Assembly: GCF_001428825.1 (NCBI RefSeq)
Contig: NZ_LMIT01000002.1
Span: 1-64,000 of the forward strand
Direction of reading: 5' to 3'
Length of the DNA: 64,000 nt
From: Nocardioides sp. Root240
GTDB lineage: Bacteria > Actinomycetota > Actinomycetes > Propionibacteriales > Nocardioidaceae
Position numbers and translations under genes: made by a program. The notes below the pieces were generated by a model, which had not been told where the DNA came from, searched no databases, and was given only the letters and a program-made list of their open reading frames with translations. Of the stretch, positions 27,655-36,631 are shown piece after piece. Within the stretch, counting starts at the first letter, position 1. Each line of letters starts with the position of its first letter.

Positions 27655-29262
27655 CTACATCGGCGGCGCCGGGACCCGGCAGGCCACGGGTGCGCTGACG
27701 TTTCCGGAGAAGTCGGCGGCGTACAGCTCGGCGTCACCGGTGCCGGTCAGGTGCAGGATGTCGCTGTCGCCCAGCGCCTGCTCCCTCGGGCCGGACTTCG
27801 CCTGGGTGTACTTGATCCGCTGGCCGCTGGCGAACGGACCCCAGACGTGGCCGCTGCCGGCGTCGCGCAGGTAGACGTCCGGGTCGGTGTCGACGACGTC
27901 GGTCGCGTCGAGCCGGTAGAAGCCGTCCTGGTTCTGGCCCTGCGGGTTCGGGCGGGTGCCGCCCGCCTTCGGCACGCTGCCGCCCGGGTTGGTGGACTCG
28001 GGGCAGGCGACCACCGGCGGGGTGGTGTCGACGACCTCGATGGTGCCGGCGCCGTGGCCGGTGTTGCCGGCGGCGTCGGTGGCCTCGCAGTCGACGGGCG
28101 TGACGCCCAGCGGGAACTGCGAGCCCGACGGCGGGACGCAGGTCGGGGTGAGCGGGCCGTCGACGTTGTCGACCGCGCTGGCGTCGTACGACACGACGGC
28201 GCCGGCGGGGCTGGTGGCCTCCACTGTCTTGCTCTCGACCGTGACGACCGGGGGAGTGACGTCCTCGACGGCGATGTCGACGGTCTGGACGAACTCGGGG
28301 CCGGGCACCTCGCCGTTGACCTTGAACGAGACGGTGCACGACACGGTGTCGCCCTGCGGGGCGTCGCCGGTCAGCGTGATCGTCTCGTCGTAGGTGACGG
28401 TCCCGCCACTGGTGACGGTGGTGGGCGAGGTGGCCGTCAGCGAGGCGGAGACGCCGGCGTCGCAGCTGACGTCGTGCGTCACCTCGGCCGGCAGGTTCTG
28501 CAGCTGGCTGAGGATCACGTTCGACACCTGGTCCGGGTTGGCGTTGGTCAGCGTGCCGCCCGTGTGCGAGGTGACGTACGACGCCTGGCCCTCGGAGTCG
28601 AGGCCGTCCCAGAGGTACTCGTCGGTGCTCGGTACGGCGATCGCGATCACCCGCACGCCGGCCGCCTCGAGCGCGGCGGTGGCCGAGCCGAGCGAGTAGC
28701 CCGCCGACGGGTCGTGGCTGCTCGAGTCGCCGAACATCACCACGATCGGCGAGCCGTTGTCGCGGAAGTCGATCGTGGTCGGCACGGCGCCGAGCGCGCC
28801 GATCCAGTCCTCGGCCGCGTCGCTGCCGCCACCGGACGTCGGCGTCCAGTGGCCGATGCCGTCGATGACGTCGGCCGTGTTGCCGGTGAGCTGCTGGCGC
28901 AGGATGAAGTGGCTCGGGTCGTCGGTGTCCTTGTAGTCCGCGACCGCGAACTGCGCGGTCGGCTGGGCCGCGAGGATCTGGCTGACGATGCTCGTGGCGT
29001 TGGACTGCACGTTGGAGATGCTCGGGTTCATGCTCGTCGTGGTGTCGGCGAGGAACACGATGTCGGGGTTGGGCGGGATGGGCGGCGTCTCCACCGTCTT
29101 GGTGATGGTGACCGAGCCGCCGGGAGGGAGCTCGTCGGTGTAGTGCTGCGGGCTGACGCCCGGGCTGCCGGTGGCGGCGACCGTGGCGGCCGCGCTGAGG
29201 GCGAGGGAGAGCAGGCCGACCGGGACGACCCGGCCGCGTGCGCTGGGGGGTGGGACACGCAT
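27655..29262 (-). CDS. Secreted von Willebrand factor A / HYR domain protein
   Basis: 535 residues. Signal peptide at about 1-31 (VGLLSLALSAAATVAATG). A vWA domain follows at about 66-255 with MIDAS-type DTTTS (73-77) in IVFLADTTTSMN. Beta-rich segments at 260-440 include HYR-like repeats (DVTPPVVTVESKTVEATSPAG; CEATDAAGNTGHG). No transmembrane tail or LPXTG is visible, so it is probably released or loosely bound. It may mediate adhesion or protein contact outside the cell (inference). Confidence 0.8.
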   Translation of the reverse strand: MRVPPPSARGRVVPVGLLSLALSAAATVAATGSPGVSPQHYTDELPPGGSVTITKTVETPPIPPNPDIVFLADTTTSMNPSISNVQSNATSIVSQILAAQPTAQFAVADYKDTDDPSHFILRQQLTGNTADVIDGIGHWTPTSGGGSDAAEDWIGALGAVPTTIDFRDNGSPIVVMFGDSSSHDPSAGYSLGSATAALEAAGVRVIAIAVPSTDEYLWDGLDSEGQASYVTSHTGGTLTNANPDQVSNVILSQLQNLPAEVTHDVSCDAGVSASLTATSPTTVTSGGTVTYDETITLTGDAPQGDTVSCTVSFKVNGEVPGPEFVQTVDIAVEDVTPPVVTVESKTVEATSPAGAVVSYDASAVDNVDGPLTPTCVPPSGSQFPLGVTPVDCEATDAAGNTGHGAGTIEVVDTTPPVVACPESTNPGGSVPKAGGTRPNPQGQNQDGFYRLDATDVVDTDPDVYLRDAGSGHVWGPFASGQRIKYTQAKSGPREQALGDSDILHLTGTGDAELYAADFSGNVSAPVACRVPAPPM

Positions 29263-29301
29263 GTCAGTTCCTTTCCGAGGGGTGTTGCTGACATCCCTCG
29301 G
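29261..29301 (-). promoter_or_regulatory. Mutually exclusive leader hairpins before the vWA gene
   Basis: In the leader, CCGAGGG (29301-29295) can pair with CCCTCGG (29281-29275). Alternatively ATGTCAG (29294-29288) can pair with CTGACAT (29267-29261), which includes the start codon and places the AAAGGA ribosome site in its loop. The two 7-bp stems overlap as a pseudoknot and cannot both form simply. This looks like translational control, but no family is recognised. Confidence 0.4.
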
Positions 29302-29349
29302 AGTCCGTGACCCCCGCGGCTGATACGTCGGGTTCGGATGAATGCAGGA

Positions 29350-30252
29350 TCAGCTGCGCTCGACCGTCTCCGGCGTCGTACGACGGGCGGCGGCCGAGTC
29401 CGGCACCCGACGGTGCCCGAGGGCCATCACCAGGTCCGACAGCCGCGGCGCCACGACGTTGAAGGCCGCGTAGAACGTGCCGAAGGCGCCGTCGACGGTG
29501 ACCGGCCGGTCCTCGAGCGCCCGGACGACACGCTCGGCGCAGTGCTCGGCGGTCTCGCCGTGGCCGTCGTAGGCCGCCGTCGGGCCGATCATCGGCGTGC
29601 GCACGATGGCGACGCGCATGTTGGTGCAGGTGACGTTGTCGAAGAACAGCTCGCGCCCCAGGATCCGGCCGAACACGTCGAGCGCGGTCTTGGAGGCGAT
29701 GTAGGGCGCGAACTTCGGCGCCCGGATCTGGTTGCCCCACGTCACGATGTTGACGACGTGCCCGAACTGCTGCGCCCGCATCGCCGGCACCAGGCCCATC
29801 GTCAGCCGCACCGGACCGAAGTAGTTGACCGCCATCATCCGCTCGAAGTCGTGGAAGCGGTCGTGGGTCAGCTCGAGCGAGCGCCGGATGGAGTGGCCGG
29901 CGTTGTTGACGACGTAGTCGACCGCGCCGTGCTCGGCCAGCAGCCGCGCCACGAGTGCGTCGACGGAGTCGCCGTCGGTCATGTCGACGACGTACGTCGC
30001 CGCGTCACCGCCCTCGTCGCGGATGGCCTGCTGCACGCGCAGCAGCTCGGGCTCGCGGCGGGCGGCGAGCAGCACGGTGGCGCCGCGGCGGGCGGCGGCG
30101 TGCGCAGTGGCCTCGCCGATGCCCGAGCTGGCGCCGGTGACCAGCACCGTCCGGCCGGCGAGCGGGCTGTCGCCGCCGGTGACGGTGCGGACCACGCGGG
30201 CGACGGCGGCGCGCGGGGTCTGGGTGAGCGGGGTGCGGAGCAGGTTGATCAT
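29350..30252 (-). CDS. Short-chain dehydrogenase/reductase
   Basis: 300 residues. Rossmann motif VLVTGASSGIGEATA (about 35-50), NNAG in VVNNAGHSIRRS, and a YxxxK pair in YIASKTALDVFG. The basic residue after the glycine-rich turn (AARRE) suggests NADP. N-terminal leader residues MINLLRTPLTQTPRAAVARV are unusual for SDRs. It resembles multidomain-associated SDRs of mycobacteria that act on lipids. Its start overlaps the cobD stop by 4 bp, placing it in a cobalamin-controlled operon although no corrinoid reaction is known for it. Confidence 0.8.
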   Translation of the reverse strand: MINLLRTPLTQTPRAAVARVVRTVTGGDSPLAGRTVLVTGASSGIGEATAHAAARRGATVLLAARREPELLRVQQAIRDEGGDAATYVVDMTDGDSVDALVARLLAEHGAVDYVVNNAGHSIRRSLELTHDRFHDFERMMAVNYFGPVRLTMGLVPAMRAQQFGHVVNIVTWGNQIRAPKFAPYIASKTALDVFGRILGRELFFDNVTCTNMRVAIVRTPMIGPTAAYDGHGETAEHCAERVVRALEDRPVTVDGAFGTFYAAFNVVAPRLSDLVMALGHRRVPDSAAARRTTPETVERS

Positions 30253-31175
30253 CGTCGCGATGATCGCACGACGGCGATGCCCGCGGCGACGAGCGCCGCG
30301 CCGATGCCGACCCGGTTCGCGAGCCGGCGAGCCTGCTCGAGGTCGGACCGGTCGGGGAGCGGTCCGTCGCCCATCACGGCCCGGTGCTCGATCCGGCCGG
30401 CGTAGTCGTTGGTGCCGCCCAGCCGGATCCCGAGCGCGCCCGCGAAGGCCGCCTCGACCGGGCCGGCGTTGGGGCTGGGGTGGCCGGCGGCGTCCCTGCG
30501 CCAGGAGCGGGCCGCCCCGGCGCGGTCCGGGCCGAGGGCGGTGGCCAGGGCGGCCGTGAGCCGTGAACCGGGCAGGTTGAGCAGGTCGTCGAAGCGCGCT
30601 GCCGCCCAGCCGAACCGCTCGTAGCGGACGCTCCGGTGCCCGACCATCGCGTCGAGCGTGTTGGCGGCGCGGTACCCCAGCAGCCCCGGTACGCCGGCCA
30701 CCGCACCCCACACGAGCGGCGCCACCACGGCGTCGGAGGTGTTCTCGGCGAGCGACTCGAGCGTCGCCCGGGTCACCTCCTGCGGCGAGAGCTGCGTCGT
30801 GTCGCGGCCGACGAGGTGGGTCAGCTGGACCCGGGCGTCGACGAGCCGGTCCTCGGCCAGCAGCCGGCTCACGGCCGCGGCCTCGCGGTCCAGCGAGGTG
30901 CCGCCGAGGACGGTCCACGTCGCGGCGGCGGTCAGCAGCGCCTGCGGCAGCGGCCGTCGTACGACGGCCTGGGCGGTGGCGCCGACGACGACCGCGCCGC
31001 CGACGAGGACGGCGACGTGGACGACGCCCGCGCCCCTCTCGTCGCGCCAGGTACGACGCTCGAGGGCGGCTGCCACCTGCCCGAACCCGGCCACGGGGTG
31101 GAACCGCCGCGGATCGGCGAGGAGCCGGTCCGCGGCGTACCCGAGCAGCAGCCCGGCGGCCCGGGCCCGGAGCAT
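30249..31175 (-). CDS. cobD: Adenosylcobinamide-phosphate synthase CobD/CbiB
   Basis: 308 residues, integral membrane protein. It joins adenosylcobyric acid to aminopropanol (phosphate). The family block DRLLADPRRFHPVAGFG is near residues 16-32, ENTSDAVVAPLVWG lies mid-protein, and NAGPVEAAFAGALGIRLGG near the end. It is downstream of cbtB-cbtA under a cobalamin riboswitch and coupled to the following SDR gene. Confidence 0.93.
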   Translation of the reverse strand: MLRARAAGLLLGYAADRLLADPRRFHPVAGFGQVAAALERRTWRDERGAGVVHVAVLVGGAVVVGATAQAVVRRPLPQALLTAAATWTVLGGTSLDREAAAVSRLLAEDRLVDARVQLTHLVGRDTTQLSPQEVTRATLESLAENTSDAVVAPLVWGAVAGVPGLLGYRAANTLDAMVGHRSVRYERFGWAAARFDDLLNLPGSRLTAALATALGPDRAGAARSWRRDAAGHPSPNAGPVEAAFAGALGIRLGGTNDYAGRIEHRAVMGDGPLPDRSDLEQARRLANRVGIGAALVAAGIAVVRSSRR

Positions 31176-31183
31176 GGCGGCGC

Positions 31184-31996
31184 TCAGAGGCTGGCGGCCA
31201 GCTCGCGGCGGGCGACGTCCGCGGCGAACCGGTCGTACATTCGGCCGACCAGCACCGTCAGCCCGACACCGATCGCCGCCCAGAGCGAGGCGAGGGTGAC
31301 CAGCGAGGCGCGGCGGAAGTACCAGAGCGTGTCCGCCGGGAAGTCACCGAGCTCGTTGACCGATGGCAGCAGGTAGCCGGCGACCGTCACGACGACGAGG
31401 TAGGCGGCCGCGCCGATCAGCGCGGCGGTCCAGCCGTCGAGGCGGGCGAGCAGCCGGTTGGCCAGCACGACGACCGCGATGACGGCGAGCACGGAGACCA
31501 GCAGCAGCCCGAAGTACGACGCCGTACGACCGCCGATGGTGTCGCCGCTGCCCACCGCCGGCGGGGTCGCGGGGTACTTCGCGAACGGCACGAGCGCGAT
31601 CGCGACGAAGCCCAGGAGGCCCACCAGTGCGGTGGAGCCGCGCGCGGACAGGCCGCCGAGGCGACCCAGCACGGCCGCGGCCGCCAGTGAGGCCAGGCCG
31701 CCGAGGGCCGCGCCGACGGCGAGCATGCCGGTCAGCAGGCCCCAGCTCTTCTGGTTCTCGCGGGAGATCTCGACCATGCCGTCCTCGTCGGCCGCGGCCT
31801 CCTCGGCGGCGACCTCGTCGGGCGTCAGGTGGGCGGCAGCGGCCTCCTCGAGGCCGATGGCGTCGTCGACCTGCGGCTCACCGAGCGCGAAGGCGACGAC
31901 GAAGGCGATCAGGCCGGCGACGAGGCCGACGGCGAGACCACGGATCAGGAAGGCAGCCGGGCTGAGGGCAGAGCTCTCCCCGGGAACGGTGCTCAC
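31184..31996 (-). CDS. cbtA: CbtA-type predicted cobalt transporter
   Basis: 270 residues with about six hydrophobic segments and an acidic loop at about 42-75. CbtA is predicted, from comparative genomics, to import cobalt together with the small histidine-rich CbtB. The first segment (SPAAFLIRGLAVGLVAGLIA) and placement directly after cbtB under a cobalamin riboswitch support the call. Confidence 0.85.
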   Translation of the reverse strand: MSTVPGESSALSPAAFLIRGLAVGLVAGLIAFVVAFALGEPQVDDAIGLEEAAAAHLTPDEVAAEEAAADEDGMVEISRENQKSWGLLTGMLAVGAALGGLASLAAAAVLGRLGGLSARGSTALVGLLGFVAIALVPFAKYPATPPAVGSGDTIGGRTASYFGLLLVSVLAVIAVVVLANRLLARLDGWTAALIGAAAYLVVVTVAGYLLPSVNELGDFPADTLWYFRRASLVTLASLWAAIGVGLTVLVGRMYDRFAADVARRELAASL

Positions 31997-32011
31997 GACG
32001 GGGACCCGCGC

Positions 32012-32227
32012 TCAGTGGCAGGGGTAGCCCAGCAGGTGCCGGGCGTCGTGGACCCACTCGTGGACGGCGTTGCCCGCCGGGAGCGAGAGGGCGCCCTGGT
32101 CGGCGCTCACGAAGAAGATGGCGAGCATCGCCAGCAGGCCGAAGAAGACGACCCAGGTGCCCAGCTTGAGCAGCGGGACGACGGGCACGGTGACGACCGC
32201 GGTGGGGGTAGCAGTGGTCTGCGACAT
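32012..32227 (-). CDS. cbtB: CbtB-type cobalt transporter subunit
   Basis: 71 residues. One membrane helix (about 18-43) is followed by a His-rich tail, HEWVHDARHLLGYPCH, the hallmark of CbtB and a likely metal ligand set. It is the first gene after the cobalamin riboswitch at 32274-32370 and lies 15 bp before cbtA. Confidence 0.9.
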   Translation of the reverse strand: MSQTTATPTAVVTVPVVPLLKLGTWVVFFGLLAMLAIFFVSADQGALSLPAGNAVHEWVHDARHLLGYPCH

Positions 32228-32273
32228 GATGCCTCCTCAGGGATTCTGCGTCCCTGGTCAATGGATGTGAGGT

Positions 32274-32370
32274 GTGCAGGCACTCGTTCCTGACTTCACC
32301 ACTCCTCGCGGAGGCGGTGTCACAGTAGCGCGACTGTGCCGGATTCCCACCGGCTTCCTCATGCCTGCAG
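32274..32370 (-). promoter_or_regulatory. Cobalamin riboswitch upstream of cbtB
   Basis: On the minus strand TGCAGGCA near 32368 pairs with TGCCTGCA near 32275 (P1). Between them are GAGGAAGCCGGTGGGAATC, CGGCACAGTCGCGCTACTGTG and GTCAGGAACGAGTGCC, the conserved cobalamin aptamer blocks. It controls cbtB-cbtA-cobD-SDR. Confidence 0.92.
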
Positions 32371-32433
32371 GGCGAGCCTAGGGCATCGGGTCGCCCCGTG
32401 GGGAGGGGCCGCGCGGACGTGGACGGATTCCGG

Positions 32434-33021
32434 TCAGGCGGCGTCGTCGTCGGCGGGCAGCTCGAACGCGTAGATCTGGGTGCCTGCGGGCAGCGCGCCC
32501 TTCGCGTCGGCCGTGAGCAGGTTGACCACGCGGCAGCGCTCGGCCGCGATCGTGGAGCAGGGCGCGGGATCCCAGGTCACCACGTAGGTGAGGGACCTGT
32601 CGAAGATGGTGCGGCCCTTGATGACCGCGTCGCCGGGCCCGGTGACCAGGGCGAGCGTCACCTCGGCGTTCCCGGTCGCGACGCAGGCGATCGCCCCGTG
32701 GAAGCAGCCGGCCAGGGCCTCGGTCCAGGACGCGTCCGGGTCGGCGTCGGCGGGCGGCGGCTCGAGCAGGAGGCCGGGTGGGTCGCGGCGCACCACCTCG
32801 GTGAGGGGGCCGGAGTACCGGCCCCGGTGGCCGTCGACGGTTGCCTCCGACGGTGAGGACGCCGGTGAGGACGACGGCGAGGACGTGGCGGTCGGCGTGG
32901 TCGTCGCCTGCTCAGGAGCCTCGTCGCCGGAACAGCCGGCGAGGGCGAGGGCCAGGCACAGCCCGCTCGCGGCCAGGGCCTGTCGGCACATCACGGGCGC
33001 CATCGTCGCACGAGCGGTCAC
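32434..33021 (-). CDS. Putative lipoprotein at the end of the cob operon
   Basis: 195 residues. The signal peptide ends in a lipobox LALAGC with Cys at about 30. A Ser/Thr/Pro linker (33-58) precedes a globular domain with four Cys. I do not recognise the domain. The GTG at 33021 overlaps the cobC stop by 4 bp, so it is probably translated with the cobalamin genes. Internal ATGs at 33003 and 32991 would also leave a valid signal peptide. A role in corrinoid or metal handling at the surface is conceivable but unsupported. Confidence 0.7.
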   Translation of the reverse strand: MTARATMAPVMCRQALAASGLCLALALAGCSGDEAPEQATTTPTATSSPSSSPASSPSEATVDGHRGRYSGPLTEVVRRDPPGLLLEPPPADADPDASWTEALAGCFHGAIACVATGNAEVTLALVTGPGDAVIKGRTIFDRSLTYVVTWDPAPCSTIAAERCRVVNLLTADAKGALPAGTQIYAFELPADDDAA

Positions 33022-34028
33022 GCGGAGGGTCGGTGATCGTCGAGGGCGGCCAGCAGCTGGTCGGTCAGCTCAGGCGGACGGACGGCGATCCGCACCCACG
33101 ACCCGTCGAGGCCCGGGAAGGTGTCGGCCCGGCGCAGCGCGATCCCTCCGGCCCGCAGCGCGTCGTGCACGCCGGGCCCGACACGCACCAGCACGAACGA
33201 GGCGGCCGAGGTGAGGAAGGGGAGGCCGAGGTCGGCGAGGCCCTTCTCGAGGTGCTCGCGCCAGTCCCTGATCTCCAGCGCGCGGCGGTGCGCCTCGGAG
33301 GCCGCCTCGGGGGAGGTGCAGGCGACGACGGCGGCCGCGGCGGTGGCGCCGACCGACCACGGGGTCTGGTTGAGGGCCAGGCCGGCCACGACGAGGGCGT
33401 CGCCGACGACGTACCCGGCGCGGATGCCGGGGATGCCCCAGTGCTTGGTGAGCGAGCGGAGGACGACCAGCCCCGGCAGCCGTACGCCGGCCAGCGACTG
33501 CGTCTCGCCGGGCACGCAGTCCATGAACGCCTCGTCGACGACCACGACGCGGCCCGGCCGCAGGAGCGCGCGGACCTCGTCGGCCGGGTGCAGGACGCCG
33601 GTGGGGTTGGTCGGGTTGCCGATCACCACGAGGTCGGCGTCCTCGGGGACCGCGGCGGGATCCAGGGTGAACGGCTCGGGCAGCACCACCGGGGTCACGC
33701 GGTGACCGGCCTGCTCCAGCGCGGCGTGGGGCTCGGTGAACTGGGGGTGCACGACGACCGGACGCCGCCACGGGCGCAGCCGTGCGACCAGGGTGAACGC
33801 CTCGGCGGCGCCGGCGGTGACCAGCACGCCGTCGACCGGACGCCGGTGGTGGGCGGCGACGGCCTCCCGGGCGCGGGTCGGGTCGGGGTAGCGGCCGACC
33901 CCGTCGAGGGAGGCCAGCAGAGCTGCGTCGAGCCACGCGGGTCGCGGGCCGCCGTACACGTTGACGGCGAAGTCGAGCGCTGCCGCCCGTGCCTCGACGT
34001 CGCCGTGGTGGCGCAGCGGGTCATCCAC
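33018..34028 (-). CDS. cobC: Threonine-phosphate decarboxylase-like aminotransferase CobC
   Basis: 336 residues, fold-type I PLP enzyme. It should form aminopropanol phosphate from threonine phosphate for the nucleotide loop. Visible features are VVIGNPTNPTGVLHPADEV, VVVDEAFMDCVPGE and the PLP Lys in SLTKHWGIPGIRAGYV. Histidinol-phosphate aminotransferases are close relatives, so the call relies on its cob operon location. It overlaps cobB by 8 bp. Confidence 0.87.
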   Translation of the reverse strand: MDDPLRHHGDVEARAAALDFAVNVYGGPRPAWLDAALLASLDGVGRYPDPTRAREAVAAHHRRPVDGVLVTAGAAEAFTLVARLRPWRRPVVVHPQFTEPHAALEQAGHRVTPVVLPEPFTLDPAAVPEDADLVVIGNPTNPTGVLHPADEVRALLRPGRVVVVDEAFMDCVPGETQSLAGVRLPGLVVLRSLTKHWGIPGIRAGYVVGDALVVAGLALNQTPWSVGATAAAAVVACTSPEAASEAHRRALEIRDWREHLEKGLADLGLPFLTSAASFVLVRVGPGVHDALRAGGIALRRADTFPGLDGSWVRIAVRPPELTDQLLAALDDHRPSA

Positions 34029-35346
34029 GGTGCACCGCCTCGGCGAAGCGCGCGGCGAGCTGCGGGTGGCCCGCCCAGTGCGTGTGGAGGTACGACGCGT
34101 GCAGGGTCTCCGACGCGAAGCCCACGCCCTCGCCCTCGACCGACCAGGCGGGCGTGCCCGCCACCGCCGGGGTGACGGTCGTGCGGTGGAACTCGTGGCC
34201 GGTGACCTGCTCGCCGACGCGGGTCAGCAGGGTGTCGGCGGCACCGGTCGCGACCGGGTAGCGCAGGGTGAGCCGGCCGGTCATCACGGCGTCGGCGTCC
34301 AGCACCCCCGCCATGGGTACGCCGTCGAGGCTCCGGCACAGGTACAGCAGCCCCGCGCACTCCGCGACCGTCGGCAGCCCGTCGCGCACGGCCTCCCGGA
34401 TCTCGGCCAGCAGCGGGGTGTTGGCGGCGAGGTCGGCGGCGTGGACCTCGGGGAAGCCGCCGCCGAGGTACAGGCCGGCAGTCCCGTCGGGGAGGGCGGC
34501 ATCGGTCGCCGGGTCGAAGGGGACGACGTCGCAGCCGTGGGCGGCGAGGAGCTCGGCGGTCTCGGCGTACTGGAAGGTGAAGGCGCGGCCTGCGGCGACG
34601 GCGACGCGCTTCCTCGACACGGAAGAGGTCGCTGGCGGGGCCCACGGCTCCGCGTCCAGGGGAGCGGCGGAGCGCGCGATCGCGAGCACCGCGTCGAGGT
34701 CGACGTGCTCGGTGACCACCTCGGCCAGCCTCTCGACCACGGCGGCGGACTCGCCCCGCTCGGCGGCGGTCACGAGGCCCAGGTGCCGCGAGGGCGTGGC
34801 GATCGACGCGTCGCGGGGGATGACGCCGAGCACCGGCAGCGTGATCGAGGAGCGCACCTCGTCGGCGTGCCGGGCGGAGCCGGCCTGGTTCAGGATGACG
34901 CCGGCGACCGTCACGCTCGGGTCCCAGGTCACCATGCCGTGCACGACCGCACCGATCGACCGCGACGAGCGGGAGATGTCGACGACGAGCACCACGGGCG
35001 TGCGGGTCAGCGCCGCGACGTGCGCGGTCGACGAGAAGCCGTCACCGCCGATCCGGCCGTCGTACAGGCCCATCACGCCCTCGATCACGGACACGTCGGT
35101 ACCCCGCGCTCCGTGGAGCAGCAGCGGCGCGACGAGGGACTCGCCGACGAGGTGCGGGTCGAGGTTGCGGCCGGGGCGCCCGCAGGCGAGCGCGTGGTAG
35201 CCGGGATCGATGTAGTCGGGCCCGACCTTGTGGCCGCTCACGGCGTGCCCCGCCGCCGCCAGTGCGGCCATCAGGCCGGTGGCGACGGTGGTCTTGCCCT
35301 GGCCGGTGGCCGGGGCGGCGACGACGACGCGAGGCAGCTCAGTCAC
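34021..35346 (-). CDS. cobB: Cobyrinic (hydrogenobyrinic) acid a,c-diamide synthase
   Basis: 441 residues. It amidates the a and c side chains using glutamine and ATP. The N-terminal P-loop reads APATGQGKTTVATGLMAALA, KVGPDYIDPGYH is a family block, and the C-terminal amidotransferase has its Cys in VAECAGLLYLCRSL. In the aerobic pathway this precedes CobN-dependent cobalt insertion. It lies 6 bp after cobO in the operon. Confidence 0.95.
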   Translation of the reverse strand: MTELPRVVVAAPATGQGKTTVATGLMAALAAAGHAVSGHKVGPDYIDPGYHALACGRPGRNLDPHLVGESLVAPLLLHGARGTDVSVIEGVMGLYDGRIGGDGFSSTAHVAALTRTPVVLVVDISRSSRSIGAVVHGMVTWDPSVTVAGVILNQAGSARHADEVRSSITLPVLGVIPRDASIATPSRHLGLVTAAERGESAAVVERLAEVVTEHVDLDAVLAIARSAAPLDAEPWAPPATSSVSRKRVAVAAGRAFTFQYAETAELLAAHGCDVVPFDPATDAALPDGTAGLYLGGGFPEVHAADLAANTPLLAEIREAVRDGLPTVAECAGLLYLCRSLDGVPMAGVLDADAVMTGRLTLRYPVATGAADTLLTRVGEQVTGHEFHRTTVTPAVAGTPAWSVEGEGVGFASETLHASYLHTHWAGHPQLAARFAEAVHRG

Positions 35347-35352
35347 GAGGTG

Positions 35353-35949
35353 TCACCACTCGATGCCCTTCTGGCCCTTCTGGCCGGCGTCCATCGGGTG
35401 CTTCACCTTGGTCATCTCGGTGACCAGGTCGGCGAGCTCGACCAGCTTCGGGTCGGCGCGGCGGCCGGTGATCACGACGTGCTGGTTGCCCGGCCGGTTG
35501 GCCAGCGTCTCCACGACGTCGTCGATGTCCACCCAGCCCCAGTTGATCGGGTAGGTGAACTCGTCGAGCAGGTACAGGTCGTGCTGCTCCGCCGCGATCC
35601 GGCGCTTGATCTCGGCCCAGCCCTCGGCGGCGTCGGCGGCGTGGTCCTCCTCGGACCCCGCCTTGCGCGACCACGACCAGCCGGAGCCCATCTTGTGCCA
35701 CTCCACGCTGCCCTTGCCCGGGGGCAGCATCTCGAAAGCGGTCTGCTCGCCGAGGCGCCACTTCGCCGACTTCACGAACTGGAAGATCCCGATGTCCCAG
35801 CCCTGGTTCCAGCCGCGCAGCGCCAGCCCGAAGGCGGCCGTCGACTTCCCCTTGCCGTCACCGGTGTGCACCATCACCAGCGGCCGGTTGCGGCGCTGGC
35901 GGGTGGTCAGCCCGTCGTTCGGTACGACGAGCGGCTGGCCCTCAGGCAT
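35353..35949 (-). CDS. cobO: Cob(I)yrinic acid a,c-diamide adenosyltransferase
   Basis: 198 residues. It transfers adenosyl from ATP to Co(I). The P-loop-like MVHTGDGKGKSTAAFGLALR and the later LYLLDEFTYPINWG and NQHVVITGRRADPKLVELAD match CobO/BtuR. It overlaps bluB by 8 bp. Confidence 0.95.
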   Translation of the reverse strand: MPEGQPLVVPNDGLTTRQRRNRPLVMVHTGDGKGKSTAAFGLALRGWNQGWDIGIFQFVKSAKWRLGEQTAFEMLPPGKGSVEWHKMGSGWSWSRKAGSEEDHAADAAEGWAEIKRRIAAEQHDLYLLDEFTYPINWGWVDIDDVVETLANRPGNQHVVITGRRADPKLVELADLVTEMTKVKHPMDAGQKGQKGIEW

Positions 35950-36631
35950 CGACGCTCTCCTTCATCTGCCAGGTGTCTTCGTGGATGGCGTCCTCGAGCG
36001 GGCGCCGCGAGCGCCAGCCGTGGCGCTCCAGGTCGGGCACGGTCTCGAGGTGGCTGACGGTGCCCAGGCACAGCCATGCGACGGGCCGCACGTCCTCCGG
36101 GATGCCGAGCAGGTCCTGCAGGAACGACTCACGGTAGAAGGACACCCAGCCCAGGCCGAGGCCCTCGGCGGTGGCGGCGAGCCAGAGGTTCTGGATGGCG
36201 AGCACCGTCGAGTACAGCCCGGCGTCGGCGATGGCGTGGCGACCGAGCACGTGCTGGCCGCCGCGGGACTGGCTGTGCGTGACGACGACGCCCATCGACG
36301 ACTCGCAGATGCCCTCGACCTTGATCCTGTCGAAGGTGCTGCGCCGCTCGGGCGGGAGCGAGGCGGCGAAGGTGTCGCGCTCGTGCGCGACGTGGTCGCG
36401 GAAGGCCGCCCGCTTCGCGGCGTCCCGGACGACGACGAAGTCCCACGGCTGGCTCATCCCGACGCTCGGGGCGCGGTGCGCGGCGCCGAGGACCCGGAGC
36501 AGCACGTCCTCGGGCACGGGGGAGCCGGTGAACTCGGCGCGCACGTCGCGGCGGCGCTCGATGACGTCGTACAGGCCGGTCGTCTGCCCGGTCGTCTGCC
36601 CGATCGTCTGCTCGGCCGACAGGGTGCTCAT
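35942..36631 (-). CDS. bluB: 5,6-dimethylbenzimidazole synthase BluB
   Basis: 229 residues of the nitroreductase-like fold. BluB breaks down reduced flavin with oxygen to make the lower ligand [36 protein letters not shown] and [20 protein letters not shown] are typical. It indicates that the organism makes its own DMB. ATG 36631 overlaps the upstream chelatase gene by 4 bp. Confidence 0.95.
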   Translation of the reverse strand: MSTLSAEQTIGQTTGQTTGLYDVIERRRDVRAEFTGSPVPEDVLLRVLGAAHRAPSVGMSQPWDFVVVRDAAKRAAFRDHVAHERDTFAASLPPERRSTFDRIKVEGICESSMGVVVTHSQSRGGQHVLGRHAIADAGLYSTVLAIQNLWLAATAEGLGLGWVSFYRESFLQDLLGIPEDVRPVAWLCLGTVSHLETVPDLERHGWRSRRPLEDAIHEDTWQMKESVDA

